From Hyphomicrobiales bacterium (GTDB taxonomy: Bacteria; Pseudomonadota; Alphaproteobacteria; Rhizobiales; Devosiaceae), in assembly GCA_900470445.1 (NCBI GenBank), contig UCAU01000002.1, positions 1 through 64,000 on the forward strand: DNA of 64,000 nucleotides, written 5' to 3'. Below the pieces are notes generated by a model. It was not told the DNA's origin, searched no databases, and saw nothing but the letters and a program-made list of their open reading frames with translations. Positions 27,401-35,480 of the stretch are shown piece by piece; position 1 is the first letter of the stretch, and every line of letters begins with the position of its first letter. The position numbers and the translations under genes were made by a program.

Positions 27401-29691
27401 CAGGTGCCAGCAACGACACCGCCTTCACTGCCACCTACGCCCTCAAGCAAGCCGACATTGATGCGGGCACATTTGCCAATTCGGCGCGGGTCGATGCCAC
27501 GGGTCCTGGTCCCGGTGGTACGGACATCCCAGTTTCCGACATCTCGGGGACTGCCATCGGCAACGACGATACGACCGACCTGGGCCCGCTCACACGCACC
27601 ACGGCGCTCACCATCGTGAAATCGGCTGATGACTCCAATCTAAGCACGCCACCACAAGCCGGCGAGGAGATCACCTATACCTTTGTCGTGACCAACACCG
27701 GCAACCAGACGCTGACCAATGTCGTCGTCGCCGATCCATTACCGGATCTCGTCCTGACATCCCCGAACACGATTCCGACCTTACTGCCCGGTACTGCCAA
27801 CGCGGTTACTATTTCGGCGACCTACGTACTTAAGCAGTCCGACATCCAGGCCGGCGAAGTTCGAAACCAGGCCACTGCTAGCTTTGAAAACCCGGACGGC
27901 CCGCAGCCACCTGTGCTCTCCAATGAGATCGTGGTGCCCCTGGACCAGACGCCATCAATTGCGGTGGTGAAAACGGCCTCGTCCGCTCTGAGCGAACCGG
28001 CGGTCGTGGGTGAGGTGATTACCTACACCTTTACGGTGACCAATACGGGCAATCTCACGCTCGATAATGTCGAAATCAGTGATCCTCTGCCTCGACTTAC
28101 ACCCAGTTCCTTCGCTGTGGGCACGCTTTTGCCGGGCGAGAGCTCGGCCCCACTCACCGCCACCTATGCGATCGATGCGGCGGACGTAACGGCCGAGGAG
28201 GTTGTGAATCAGGCCGTTGCCACGGGCACCTTTAACGATGGCTCCGGCCCGCAGCAGATTACGGATCTCTCCGGACCTACCAACGATACCGACCAGCCGA
28301 TCACTGTTCCTGTGGTCAAGGCAGAGCCCAGCCTTGCCATCGCCAAGACCGCAAGCTTTGCCAATGGAGGCGGCTATACGCGTGTCGGCGACGTCATCGA
28401 TTACCAGTTTGTCGTCACCAACACAGGCAACGTGCCGCTCACCAATGTCACGCCGCGCGAGCTTGCCTTGACGTTCAACGGCCAGCCGCCAGCAGGCGAA
28501 CTCGATCCAATCCAGCCGGGGCCAGTTCCGCTGGCCGTGGGCGAAGAGGCCACATTCAACACCCGCTATGTACTGACACAGGACGACATCAATAACGCCG
28601 CGGGCATTGCCAATGGTGTCAGCAACACTGCCGATGCGACTGGCGTGTACACGTCTGCCCTGGTTGGCGTGCTGGCCGTCGAGGCGGAAGATGACACGGC
28701 CACCTTGATGGTGCCCGCGCAGGAGCCCGCCGACATCACCATCGCCAAGCGGGCGCTGGTTTCCACCATCCGGCGTGGTGAGACTGCGTCTTTCGTCATC
28801 ACTGTGACCAACAGTTCGCTGGCCGATGTCGGGCTTGTAACGATCGCCGATCGGGTTCCCGCGGGCTTTGTCTTCGTCGAAGGGACTGCGACTGTGAATG
28901 CGGCTCCGGTCACCCCTACGGTTGCCGGGCCAGTCGTCACCTTCTCCGACGTGCCGTTGGGGCCCAATAGCAGCGTCGAAATCGGCCTTGTGCTACGCGC
29001 TCTACCGACGACCCCGCCCGGAAACTACCGGAACACGGCCTATGGAACCGACGCCTTTGGGACGCCATTGGCGCCCCCCGCACATGCCGATATCCGCATC
29101 GATCCCGAGGCGATCTTCGATTGCAGCGAGGTGATCGGCAAGGTCTTCAGCGATCTTGATCGCGATGGCTACCAGGACGAAGGCGAACCGGGCATTGCTG
29201 GCGCAAGGCTGGCGACCGTCCGCGGCACTTTGATCACCACGGACGCTTTCGGACGCTTCTCGGTGCCGTGCGCCGACCTGCCAGACGGCAATATCGGCTC
29301 GAACTTCGTGCTGAAATTGGACGAGCGCACGTTGCCCGCCGGCTTCTCGATGACTACGGACAATCCGGCCATGGTCCGACTCACCGCGGGCAAGATGACC
29401 GAAATGAACTTTGGCGCCTCGATCGGTCGCGAAATCCGCCTCACCCTCGACAACTCCGCTTTCGTCGGTGGCTCTGAGGTTCCGACGGCAGCGCTCGATG
29501 ACGGCATCAGGCAACTGATGACGCTCCTAACCGATCACACGACGACGCTCTACATCGCCTATGGCGGCGAGGCGGGGGATGATCTCGGTCGCCAGCGCGT
29601 CGAGCATGTCATCGCTTTGATACGCCAGCAGTGGCGGCAAGCGGGCGAGCCGTATCGGCTCGTCATCAACACCGATCCGATGGAGCGTTGA
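21433..29691 (+). CDS. Giant DUF11-repeat surface protein (2752 residues)
   Basis: A ~43-residue basic extension precedes a hydrophobic signal segment (LGIFSAVLLGSLILVSAVQA, to residue 63), an unusually long export signal. About 17 DUF11-type beta-sandwich repeats follow, each opening with a strand like L.L.K and a core VTNTGN. Eight of the later ones (from near bases 25765, 26118, 26473, 26815, 27218, 27601, 27954, 28329) share the Y-x-L-x-Q-x-D-I-D-A-G signature at ~115-135-residue spacing. Two SdrD B-like units (near 24886 and 29134) interrupt or end the array. The last ~85 residues (RLTLDNSAFVGGS...DDGIRQLM...LIRQQW) resemble a degenerate OmpA-like domain. Inferred role: long extracellular or periplasmic fibre, working with the coupled beta-barrel gene. 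Confidence 0.85.
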   Translation: MSFFRALHLLVQAAGVCLSFDRRAEWQWKRRAAAKETWRKQRPLGIFSAVLLGSLILVSAVQAQTTGGWTLNIDNTGFNPIPAGALLPYSIRIDNNDNVATPATTITFTIPASADFLDVTGGLTNCVADPAAGQPATVTCDVPVLAPSAILNATVNLRPREQGTISLTGTMASPGPTFSRQTTVQRGADLSVALVADPATVQGGSVAHFSATVTNAGPYPSDNATLVVSLPVGLSTDVSMPAGCSIAGRDITCVIAGPIGIGASIPLDFSAQVTASNASTITLAAEVNSTSPRDGVNDNDGATADINVTPGTDVSIGKTRAPQGLILVGDTVTFTLEPRFVGVAPTSAGIQDVVPSNYSIDSVVPTPGSGWTCPAPAGQTINCSYAAGGGTNYTAPITITATAIDATSPTVGVTNTASINSPNENADAGGNNSGNDGAAFIAVPTIDLNAEKSGPPRGLVTVGNSYDFRLYTFNEGNAGFFGPLTITDHLPAGLTLTSAALPGGWSCSPALPLVGGPGADFTCVTNNYTESSPLGPTQRTPDLVLTAEVTAPGAISNSMTVSFPNWDQGGDIDPSNNTTGIGLTGADNANWADLSVLKTMTAPSPINSGDQVTFEMELVNIGPAPALNVVLDDRLNDIVAAGGGEPGPSDVTVVTSPGVATGMACVVPTSSGYSRDLQCTVDALPMCTQGVDCPKVSVTVRTGSQGAKTNTATAFSTVTPDNDTANNTDSVNYAVVSRTDVTVAKSSPASSTGANAGQELIYVLTAGVPLNGLSDADNVTIVDTLPAGVVFKSAAPSSGSCSVLPGVDTITGPGNNTITCNLGTITNGSQQTVSVRVVPTTAQAIAGVPINNVVDVTTTTDETGGAAPNHAELSLSVLPPELDLIISIVDAPDPIPVATDTTYTITIRNSGPSDAFNLDVLDTLPTTGLANPRIVSFPPGANCVLNGTSATVPGGTMSCEIPTLAANTQVQITVAMEGVARGRHTNNVSVTSDETVAGFESPTDNNASYEDTTVRERADLLVTKVPSAAIVDLREEFSWTITVTNQAGAGLGVAEWVTLTDMLPEGMELTQLPVASVGTCSGVVGGRNISCELGDMASGAVATVTLSTKITSTIAASAENSATANTLSFEQNPPNNTGTGQVTTVQASSISGTLYRDFNSNDTRGAEDTGISGITMSVTGTATHDGAAITATTTTGSDGSYSFATLPPGTYSVSYGTISEPHLVDGKALPGPNGSGANPTANGVGRIDGIVITNSFFSVGQDFTRVPVPRIGLSKTAGIIAVQPDGSYFIPYTVTVKNLSLEPVNTIAVTDVLDGASQNFGAYSGGGAPAEGQYRIASVSGGAFGTLNTGFTGAGANTLVSGGTLAAGASGTVTYTVHINPAIPRIVPSPVHTNQASVAGTGQNSGTPVTDLSHNNSNPDPDNNGIANEPGNNTPTTVSQTPAPAVTLVKTATPAYSGAPTVGGRIDYSFTVTNTGNTPLLNVLVTDPLPGLVGLSTTPIPRLDPGQSDSTTFTAHYLLTQADIDSGSRSNTASVSGQWGINGGTAQNVSASSTANVPALSDPELTLVKELESAVDIGNPRTEVGDVVRYRFKVTNTGNTTLTSVTVADALPGVAPDPVNAFNIGTLAPGAETTVYANYPVTQADIDAATVQNSATASALHGSTPISTPPSTVATPLFRQSSLTLTKTLASTIPPVPREGTPVTWTVRATNTGNVTLSSLVVTDPFPNAVVSPTSLASLAPGASADFSVVAPLRQQDIDAGTVNNTATINFNDPAGPKTPVDASAIVTLPPQTPAIALQKTGDVSALTNPPQVGQEIVYTIIIRNTGNVPLDEITLADLLPDVVIDAADVTRLSTAVLQPQNDAGTATDTDITVTVRYALKQSDVDAGEVENTAITTGKSTVDDTLVTDQGGTDFGTNDPTVTSLSQAPQISLVKTIASAALSSPPQKDDLITYAFSVQNTGNVTLNNIQLTDLMPDVLVSGSWTGPLAPGASNDTAFTATYALKQADIDAGTFANSARVDATGPGPGGTDIPVSDISGTAIGNDDTTDLGPLTRTTALTIVKSADDSNLSTPPQAGEEITYTFVVTNTGNQTLTNVVVADPLPDLVLTSPNTIPTLLPGTANAVTISATYVLKQSDIQAGEVRNQATASFENPDGPQPPVLSNEIVVPLDQTPSIAVVKTASSALSEPAVVGEVITYTFTVTNTGNLTLDNVEISDPLPRLTPSSFAVGTLLPGESSAPLTATYAIDAADVTAEEVVNQAVATGTFNDGSGPQQITDLSGPTNDTDQPITVPVVKAEPSLAIAKTASFANGGGYTRVGDVIDYQFVVTNTGNVPLTNVTPRELALTFNGQPPAGELDPIQPGPVPLAVGEEATFNTRYVLTQDDINNAAGIANGVSNTADATGVYTSALVGVLAVEAEDDTATLMVPAQEPADITIAKRALVSTIRRGETASFVITVTNSSLADVGLVTIADRVPAGFVFVEGTATVNAAPVTPTVAGPVVTFSDVPLGPNSSVEIGLVLRALPTTPPGNYRNTAYGTDAFGTPLAPPAHADIRIDPEAIFDCSEVIGKVFSDLDRDGYQDEGEPGIAGARLATVRGTLITTDAFGRFSVPCADLPDGNIGSNFVLKLDERTLPAGFSMTTDNPAMVRLTAGKMTEMNFGASIGREIRLTLDNSAFVGGSEVPTAALDDGIRQLMTLLTDHTTTLYIAYGGEAGDDLGRQRVEHVIALIRQQWRQAGEPYRLVINTDPMER

Positions 29692-29694
29692 GCC

Positions 29695-32600
29695 ATGAAT
29701 TTCACAACTCTTCGCGCCGCAATGATGACTGCCTGCTCGGCTCTGGCCATTGGGCTGGCAACGCCCGCCTTCGCGCAAATGGGCTTTTCCATCGCCGTCG
29801 ACGGCATGCACGTTTCCGGTGATCCAATCGCGCCCGACCACAAGCGCCAGACCGATACGGCATTGGCCCGCACCGACATCCAGGTCACGTTCGATGGCCT
29901 GGATGCGGCGCCGAGCTTGAATGTGCTGCCTGCGGACCGACGCTCGGTCTATCGGGCTGGTGAGCCGGTGAGGTTCGTGATCGATACCAACTACGCGGCA
30001 TGGATCGAGCGCGCTGAGGTTCGTCTCTATGACGCCAGCAGCGATGATCTGCTGGCGGTCCTGCCGGGGCAGCCCGGCAAAGAGCTCTTGTGGTCGATGC
30101 CCGCTAATACGGGTGCGGAGTTCTATTATGTGGCTCGCGTCTATGATCGCGACGGTCGCTTTGACGAAACACTCGCGCTGCCGTTGACGCGCAGCGAACT
30201 CAGTGCCCCGTCAACCAAAGACCTACCGGTTTGGGGCGATGACCGCACCGCCTTACGCAACATCTCGGTGTACGGCGGCACGGTTACGGTGCATGGCACG
30301 AACCTGCCGGCCGGCGGGAGCGTGCGCTTTCTGGGCGAGAGTGTGCCCGTGGATGCCAGCGGGGCCTTCGTGGCCAAGCGCATTCTTCCCTCTGGCGACC
30401 ACACTATCGAGATCGCCGTCGATGACCCGGATGGGGATGTCGTCGTCTTCAATCGCGACATCAATATTCCTTCCGAGGAGTGGTTTTATGTCGGCATGGC
30501 AGACCTGACGGTCGGCAAGCGATGGGGCGACGGCAGGATCATTGCGGCCAATCCCGAGGAATTCGACGGCATCTATGCAAAAGGTCGCGCCGCTTTTTAT
30601 CTCAAGGGCAAGATCAAAGGCGAATATCTGCTGACGGCCTCGGGCGACACAGGGGAGGGGCCGCTCAATGAAATGTTCAGTGGCATGCTTTCCACCGATC
30701 CACAGGCCCTGCTGCGGCGCATCGACCCTGACGAATACTACCCCGTCTACGGCGACGATTCCGTGCTGGTCGACGATGCCCCTACTCGGGGCAAGCTCTA
30801 TGTCCGGCTCGAGCGCGGTCCCAGCAACGTCATGTGGGGCAATTTCCGCACTGTGGTGGGCGATAGCGAGCTACTGCGCCGCGAGCGCGTGCTGTATGGG
30901 GCTTCTGCTCGGCTTGAATCGGATGCCGTAACAGCCCAAGGCGCCCCAATTTACGAAGCCAATGTCTACGCGGCCCAACCTGGAACCCTTCCGGCACGTG
31001 ATGTGCTACGTGGCACTGGCGGCTCGGCCTATGTGTTGCGCCGGCAGGACATCGTTGCCGGATCTGAAACGATCACCATCGAGCGGCGCAACGCCATCAC
31101 AGGCCTCGTTGTTTCGACCACGACACTACGCGCAGGTGTCGATTACACGATCAACTATATGCAGGGTGTCATCATCCTTGCTCGACCGCTCAGTTCCACC
31201 CAGCGCTCCGAGGGGGCGGTGCAGTCCTCCAGCGACGATGTCGTGAATCTGGTAGTGCAATACGAATTCAGCCCACCGAATGCGGACCTGGACGAGTTTG
31301 CCTTTGGTGGCAGCGGCACGATCCGGCTGAACGATGCTGTCACAGTGGGCGCCGTCGGTATGACCGAGACGATGGAGGACGAAAGCGACTTGCGCGTCTA
31401 TGGCGCTAATATTCGCGTTGCCCCCACCGAGGACACCTTCATCGAGGCCGAGATTTTGCGCAGCGAGGGCAGGGCGCTGTCGAGCTGGGTCTCCACTGAT
31501 GGCGGGCTCACCTACGTGCAGCAGGCCGCTGTGGCGGCCGATTCAGACGCCTATGCCTATCGGCTTCATGGCCAGGCCGATATTGATGACTTCTTCGAAG
31601 GCACTTTCGACGCGATTGCAGGCTTTACACTCGAAGGCCGGGAGGCGGGGTTCTCGACGGGCGAACTACAGACGCAGCACAACACCTTAATCTTCAACGG
31701 CTTTATCGACGCCCAGATCAACGACCATCTGGCGCTGGCGCTCGATTATGATCGCATCAGCAACGAAACGGGGGCTCGCCGCGACGAGCTAGGGGCCGAG
31801 CTGAGCTACACGCTCAACGATGACTGGACTGTCAGCGTGGGCGTGCTGCATCGGGACGAGACCCGCCCGGGCGGGCTTGCCAAGGACAATGGCAGCCGCA
31901 CCGACGTTGGCGCGCGCGTGACCTATAGTCCGACCGATGATCTTTCCGTTTTCGCCTTCGGCCAGGCGACGCTGGCGCACACGGCCGGCTATGGTCGCAA
32001 CGATCGGCTGGGCGTTGGTGCAGATCTCAAGCTCGGCGTCGATTGGGCCCTGTTCGGGGAAGTATCGACTGGCTCTACGGGGCCGCAGGCGCTTGCGGGG
32101 ATCAGCCATGAATCTGAGCCCGGAAGGCGCACCTATCTCGGCGTGCGCGTCAGCCCCGAGGCCCAGGAGGATCTGTTTTCCGACCACCAGGCTAAGAGCG
32201 GGCTCGTCCTCGGGTCCGAGCAGCGGATCAACGACGCCCTTACGGTGCACGCCGAAAACAATTACGGCTTGTTCTCCGAAGCGGGATCAACCACTGCCCT
32301 TTACGGCGTGAAGTTCACGCCCGACAAGTTCTGGACCGGTTCGGGCACCTACGAGACCGGCCGTATCCGGGATGACGACGCCTCAGACTTCGAGCGGCAT
32401 GCGGTCTCTGTGGGCCTTGGCTACAAGGACGAGGGGATCGAGTGGAGCGGCCGAGGCGAGTTGCGGGTGGAAGACTCGGCCGATGGCACGCGGGATCGCA
32501 CCACCGCACTGCTGCAGTCTGGGCTTTCGGTCAAGACTGCCGACGACTGGCGCATCCTTGCCGGCATCGACGGCCTGTTCAGCCGCTCCGACCAGAGTAC

Positions 32601-33135
32601 CATACTTGATGGGGACTATGTCGAAGCCAGCGTTGGAGCTGCCTATCGCCCAGTAGACAATGACCGGCTGAACGCGCTTTTCCGCTACACGTACCTCTAT
32701 GATTTGCCGGGGCCTGATCAGGTGTCACGAGGCGGTTCGGTATTGGGCCCGGCACAGCGCAGCCACATCCTGAGCGTCGATGCCAACTACGACCTCACGC
32801 AGTTCCTGACAGTCGGCGCGAAATATGGCGTGCGTATCGGGGAGACATCGGAAACGCGTAAGAGCAACGACTTTATCGCCTCGACCGTGCATCTTGGTGT
32901 GCTGCGTGCCGATCTCAGTGTACTCGAAGACTGGGGTTTGCTGCTGGAGGGGCGCATGCTTTACAATACGCAGACTAGCATCTCCGATTTTGGCGTTCTT
33001 GCGGCTGTGTCCTACGACATCACCAAGGAGCTCCGAACGACCGTCGGCTACAATTTCGGCCAATTCTCTGATGACCTAAGTGATCTGACCTATGATGATC
33101 ATGGCGTCTTTTTCAACATGGCCGCCAAGTTTTGA
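29695..33135 (+). CDS. Large outer-membrane beta-barrel protein, partner of the DUF11 giant
   Basis: 1146 residues. The signal peptide is MNFTTLRAAMMTACSALAIG...ATPAFA-QMG (27 residues). Residues ~28-260 form periplasmic beta domains (FVIDTNYAAWIERAEVRLYD; GGTVTVHGTNLPAGGSVRFL). From ~262 there is a long series of amphipathic strands, starting FYVGMADLTVGKRWGDGRI and including DPDEYYPVYGDDSV and LYVRLERGPSNVMWGNFRT. The protein ends VFFNMAAKF, with the C-terminal aromatic required for BAM-dependent barrel insertion. The gene starts 3 nt after the giant gene. From family memory, this barrel type recurs directly behind DUF11 giants in proteobacteria. Export or anchoring of the fibre is inferred. 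Confidence 0.8.
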   Translation: MNFTTLRAAMMTACSALAIGLATPAFAQMGFSIAVDGMHVSGDPIAPDHKRQTDTALARTDIQVTFDGLDAAPSLNVLPADRRSVYRAGEPVRFVIDTNYAAWIERAEVRLYDASSDDLLAVLPGQPGKELLWSMPANTGAEFYYVARVYDRDGRFDETLALPLTRSELSAPSTKDLPVWGDDRTALRNISVYGGTVTVHGTNLPAGGSVRFLGESVPVDASGAFVAKRILPSGDHTIEIAVDDPDGDVVVFNRDINIPSEEWFYVGMADLTVGKRWGDGRIIAANPEEFDGIYAKGRAAFYLKGKIKGEYLLTASGDTGEGPLNEMFSGMLSTDPQALLRRIDPDEYYPVYGDDSVLVDDAPTRGKLYVRLERGPSNVMWGNFRTVVGDSELLRRERVLYGASARLESDAVTAQGAPIYEANVYAAQPGTLPARDVLRGTGGSAYVLRRQDIVAGSETITIERRNAITGLVVSTTTLRAGVDYTINYMQGVIILARPLSSTQRSEGAVQSSSDDVVNLVVQYEFSPPNADLDEFAFGGSGTIRLNDAVTVGAVGMTETMEDESDLRVYGANIRVAPTEDTFIEAEILRSEGRALSSWVSTDGGLTYVQQAAVAADSDAYAYRLHGQADIDDFFEGTFDAIAGFTLEGREAGFSTGELQTQHNTLIFNGFIDAQINDHLALALDYDRISNETGARRDELGAELSYTLNDDWTVSVGVLHRDETRPGGLAKDNGSRTDVGARVTYSPTDDLSVFAFGQATLAHTAGYGRNDRLGVGADLKLGVDWALFGEVSTGSTGPQALAGISHESEPGRRTYLGVRVSPEAQEDLFSDHQAKSGLVLGSEQRINDALTVHAENNYGLFSEAGSTTALYGVKFTPDKFWTGSGTYETGRIRDDDASDFERHAVSVGLGYKDEGIEWSGRGELRVEDSADGTRDRTTALLQSGLSVKTADDWRILAGIDGLFSRSDQSTILDGDYVEASVGAAYRPVDNDRLNALFRYTYLYDLPGPDQVSRGGSVLGPAQRSHILSVDANYDLTQFLTVGAKYGVRIGETSETRKSNDFIASTVHLGVLRADLSVLEDWGLLLEGRMLYNTQTSISDFGVLAAVSYDITKELRTTVGYNFGQFSDDLSDLTYDDHGVFFNMAAKF

Positions 33136-33361
33136 GCTGACGAGGCGCCAAGCGGCCGTTGAGACGCGCCCCACCGCGATTTCTCCCGGTGGAGAGTGGC
33201 AACATTGCGAATAGAACGACGGCGTGGCGTATTTCCCCCGACGTCACAAGGACGTTGGTGGTTTCCGCGACCGGCGATGCCGGAAAGCGCTTTAGTGGGG
33301 GCCGCGGCCATGTTCCGCAGGTCTTACCGACATTAGAATCGCCTGCTCAAAGGAGTTATGC

Positions 33362-34099
33362 ATGCGGATGCCGAGTTGGATCGTGGTCACGGCGACATTG
33401 GGTCTTATGTGTGCGCCCGCTCTTGCCCAGGCATTGCCGCTGCCCGGCGAGCCCGAAATTCCCGAGGACTACGCCACTCTCCTCTGCCAAGATGTTGCGG
33501 GCGGCCAGGACGTCCTAGCCAATTATCTGGCTCCGGGCGAGCACTCCATCGATACGACCATTTTTCTCGAGGGGCTCAAGTTAAACGACTGCTTCTATAA
33601 GCAGGATCGGGTTGGTCCGATTGAGATCGAGAGCGTGATCGAGCGCCGTGTAGCGCAGCCCGGTCAAACTTATATCCTTTATCGCGGCACGATGGCGAAC
33701 GGCACAGACGTCGTCGGTATCCTGCATGAGGAAGGATACGATGCCTATCCGCGCACTGAATTCCAGCAATTCCTGGCCGAAAGTACGCGGGACGGCGTCG
33801 TTTCGGTGAGCGAAGGCGAGCGTGGCGCTTATATTTGCGCCTCGACCGAAGCGTCGATGGCTGTGTTGGACTCCATTGGCCAGTCCGATGTCCCCGATGA
33901 GCAATTTGCTGCTCTGGATCGGGCGCTCGATACCTATGGCTGCGTGGCAGCCATAGGCGAATTCCGGATCACCGAACGACATGGCGATGCCTATATTGCT
34001 GGCGGTTACGAGGCTGATGAAATCTGGACCGCCCTGACGGCAATCGACCAGAGCGGGAAAACGGTGAGCCTCCTCTATGACGCCAGCCCGTTCCGCTAA
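33362..34099 (+). CDS. Secreted protein of unknown function behind the surface-protein pair
   Basis: 245 residues with a signal peptide (MRMPSWIVVTATLGLMCAPALAQA). AAGGAG 6 nt before the ATG at 33362 fixes the start over the overlapping ATG at 33358. The mature part has four cysteines, possibly two disulphides (LLCQDV, NDCFYK, AYICAS, YGCVAA), fitting a periplasmic or secreted protein. I do not recognise a family. It lies 226 bases after the barrel gene on the same strand and is closed by a strong hairpin, so it may have its own promoter or belong to the same unit. Confidence 0.65.
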   Translation: MRMPSWIVVTATLGLMCAPALAQALPLPGEPEIPEDYATLLCQDVAGGQDVLANYLAPGEHSIDTTIFLEGLKLNDCFYKQDRVGPIEIESVIERRVAQPGQTYILYRGTMANGTDVVGILHEEGYDAYPRTEFQQFLAESTRDGVVSVSEGERGAYICASTEASMAVLDSIGQSDVPDEQFAALDRALDTYGCVAAIGEFRITERHGDAYIAGGYEADEIWTALTAIDQSGKTVSLLYDASPFR

Positions 34100-34125
34100 C
34101 GTCCGATTGCGTTAACCAGCGCGCC

Positions 34126-34148
34126 AGGCGGTGTCATGGACACCGCCT
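34126..34148. terminator. Bidirectional stem-loop between convergent genes
   Basis: AGGCGGTGTC - ATG - GACACCGCCT is a perfect 10-bp inverted repeat with a 3-nt loop, located between the stops of two convergent genes (34099 plus, 34199 minus). No T-run flanks it on the plus strand. It is the expected place for a shared transcription terminator. Confidence 0.7.
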
Positions 34149-34198
34149 ACAAATACGAGCCTTCCTTGGTCATTCGCACACCCAAACGACAACGTGGC

Positions 34199-34657
34199 TC
34201 AGCCAGCCGCCCTTGAGTTCATCACCTGACCGGTAAATTCGCACGCAGCGCCGTGATAGGCGAGGCAGCCACGTTGTTCTTCGAGATTGAGGAAGCCGTC
34301 CTCGTCGAAGACCAGCTTGACCTCACAATATTGCTCGCTGGTCATCGGGCTGTCCGAGGCCGGCTTGTAATCCTCGTTTTCGATTAAGAGATTGCCACCA
34401 GTGGGCCCCAGGATCATCTCACCCTCGATACCACCGGCGCAACCTGGAAAGTCATTCTCCGTGGGTACGACAGTGTCGATCTTGACCGCAAAGACGCCGT
34501 CCTGCCGATGTGTCAGTTCCACCGTGAGTTCTCCGCCTTCGCCGCTGCCGAAATAGGTGCCCTCCTGCTCTTCGGGCGTAAACCCCATGGGCTCTTGCGC
34601 GTGGGCTGTCGCGGTGAGCAGAACGCTGGTGATAAGGGCTGCAAGCAGACGAGACAT
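34199..34657 (-). CDS. Small secreted protein of unknown function
   Basis: 152 residues from ATG 34657 (MSRLLAALITSVLLTATAHA, cleavage after AHA-QE). The mature protein is acidic with five cysteines (PGCAG, QYCEV, RGCLAY, AACEF among them), suggesting disulphides and a periplasmic location. The family is not recognised. A longer in-frame start at 34696 would push charged residues before the signal peptide and is less likely. It is convergent with the secreted protein at 33362. Confidence 0.6.
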   Translation of the reverse strand: MSRLLAALITSVLLTATAHAQEPMGFTPEEQEGTYFGSGEGGELTVELTHRQDGVFAVKIDTVVPTENDFPGCAGGIEGEMILGPTGGNLLIENEDYKPASDSPMTSEQYCEVKLVFDEDGFLNLEEQRGCLAYHGAACEFTGQVMNSRAAG

Positions 34658-34907
34658 AATCAACCTGATTTTAAGAGGGGAAATCGCGCGTTCCAAACTG
34701 CCGTGACAATGTCCTTGTAATCGTGGCTAAAATCGGCCGCCAGCGGCATTTGCTTCGGTATTTTGGGAGGCCCAGAACGTGTGCGATTAGGACCCGATCA
34801 CTGCGTCAGTCTACGCGGCCTCACCTGCTGGGTCGGGAACCAAACGCGATCGGAGAATGGCTTGGGTGCTCGGCTAACGCGGCGATGGACGGTGCCTCCG
34901 GGGCTTA

Positions 34908-35480
34908 TTACGATCCGCCGGTTTTGTCATTGATGAATGACAATGCGATGCGATCGACGATAGGGCTGAACTCAGATTTCCTCGCAGCATCGTAGAAAAT
35001 GTCGATGCACCAGTTCTCGGCCTCATCGCGCCGGCAGGCGGCGTAGAATATCTGGTTGTCAGCAAACCCCGATATAACGCCAAGATGGTCCTTATCGACT
35101 TCGTAGGTGATCTCTCTTGCCTGGGCTGCGACTGTCTCGGTCAGGTAGACGTAGGGCCGGGCATCGCTTTCAGTGCGGTATTGTCGAAGCGTTATTGGGT
35201 GATCTGGTACGTAAACAGATCCAAAATCCTTGTCACCCCATATGAGCGCACTAATTGGTCCGTCGATAAAGAATTGTGGAACCTCGATTGTGCTTCCACC
35301 GCTTTGGGTCGTGGTCCACTCATCTGCGGTTGCAGACGAAACGCTACAAGCTACCACAGCGGTCGCCACGACAAGGATCGCAATAAGCCCCGAGTGAAAG
35401 AAGTCTGACCGCACGTGATGCGGAAACCTCAATCCAAGACGGGTTCCGAAATCTGTGCCGTCTCTATTGCACGTGGGCAT
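34908..35480 (-). CDS. Secreted or membrane-anchored protein of unknown function
   Basis: 190 residues from ATG 35480, with GGAG 7 nt upstream. There are about 30 hydrophilic residues, then a hydrophobic segment (LIAILVVATAVVACSVSSATA), giving either a long signal peptide or a signal anchor; VVAC could even be read as a lipobox-like site, although the N-region is too long for a typical lipoprotein. The mature part has YRTESDARPYVYLTETV and YAACRRDEAENWCIDIFYDA. The family is not recognised. It is the third secreted unknown in a row after the giant surface protein. Confidence 0.6.
   Translation of the reverse strand: MPTCNRDGTDFGTRLGLRFPHHVRSDFFHSGLIAILVVATAVVACSVSSATADEWTTTQSGGSTIEVPQFFIDGPISALIWGDKDFGSVYVPDHPITLRQYRTESDARPYVYLTETVAAQAREITYEVDKDHLGVISGFADNQIFYAACRRDEAENWCIDIFYDAARKSEFSPIVDRIALSFINDKTGGS

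Noticed and set aside
26851..27450. Minus-strand open frame inside the giant DUF11 gene
   Set aside because: Antisense to a repeat array; its apparent internal similarity only mirrors the repeats on the coding strand.
21433..29691. CRISPR-like or short tandem repeats
   Set aside because: The periodicity is ~350-400 bp and protein-level (DUF11 domains); there are no short identical repeats with unique spacers.
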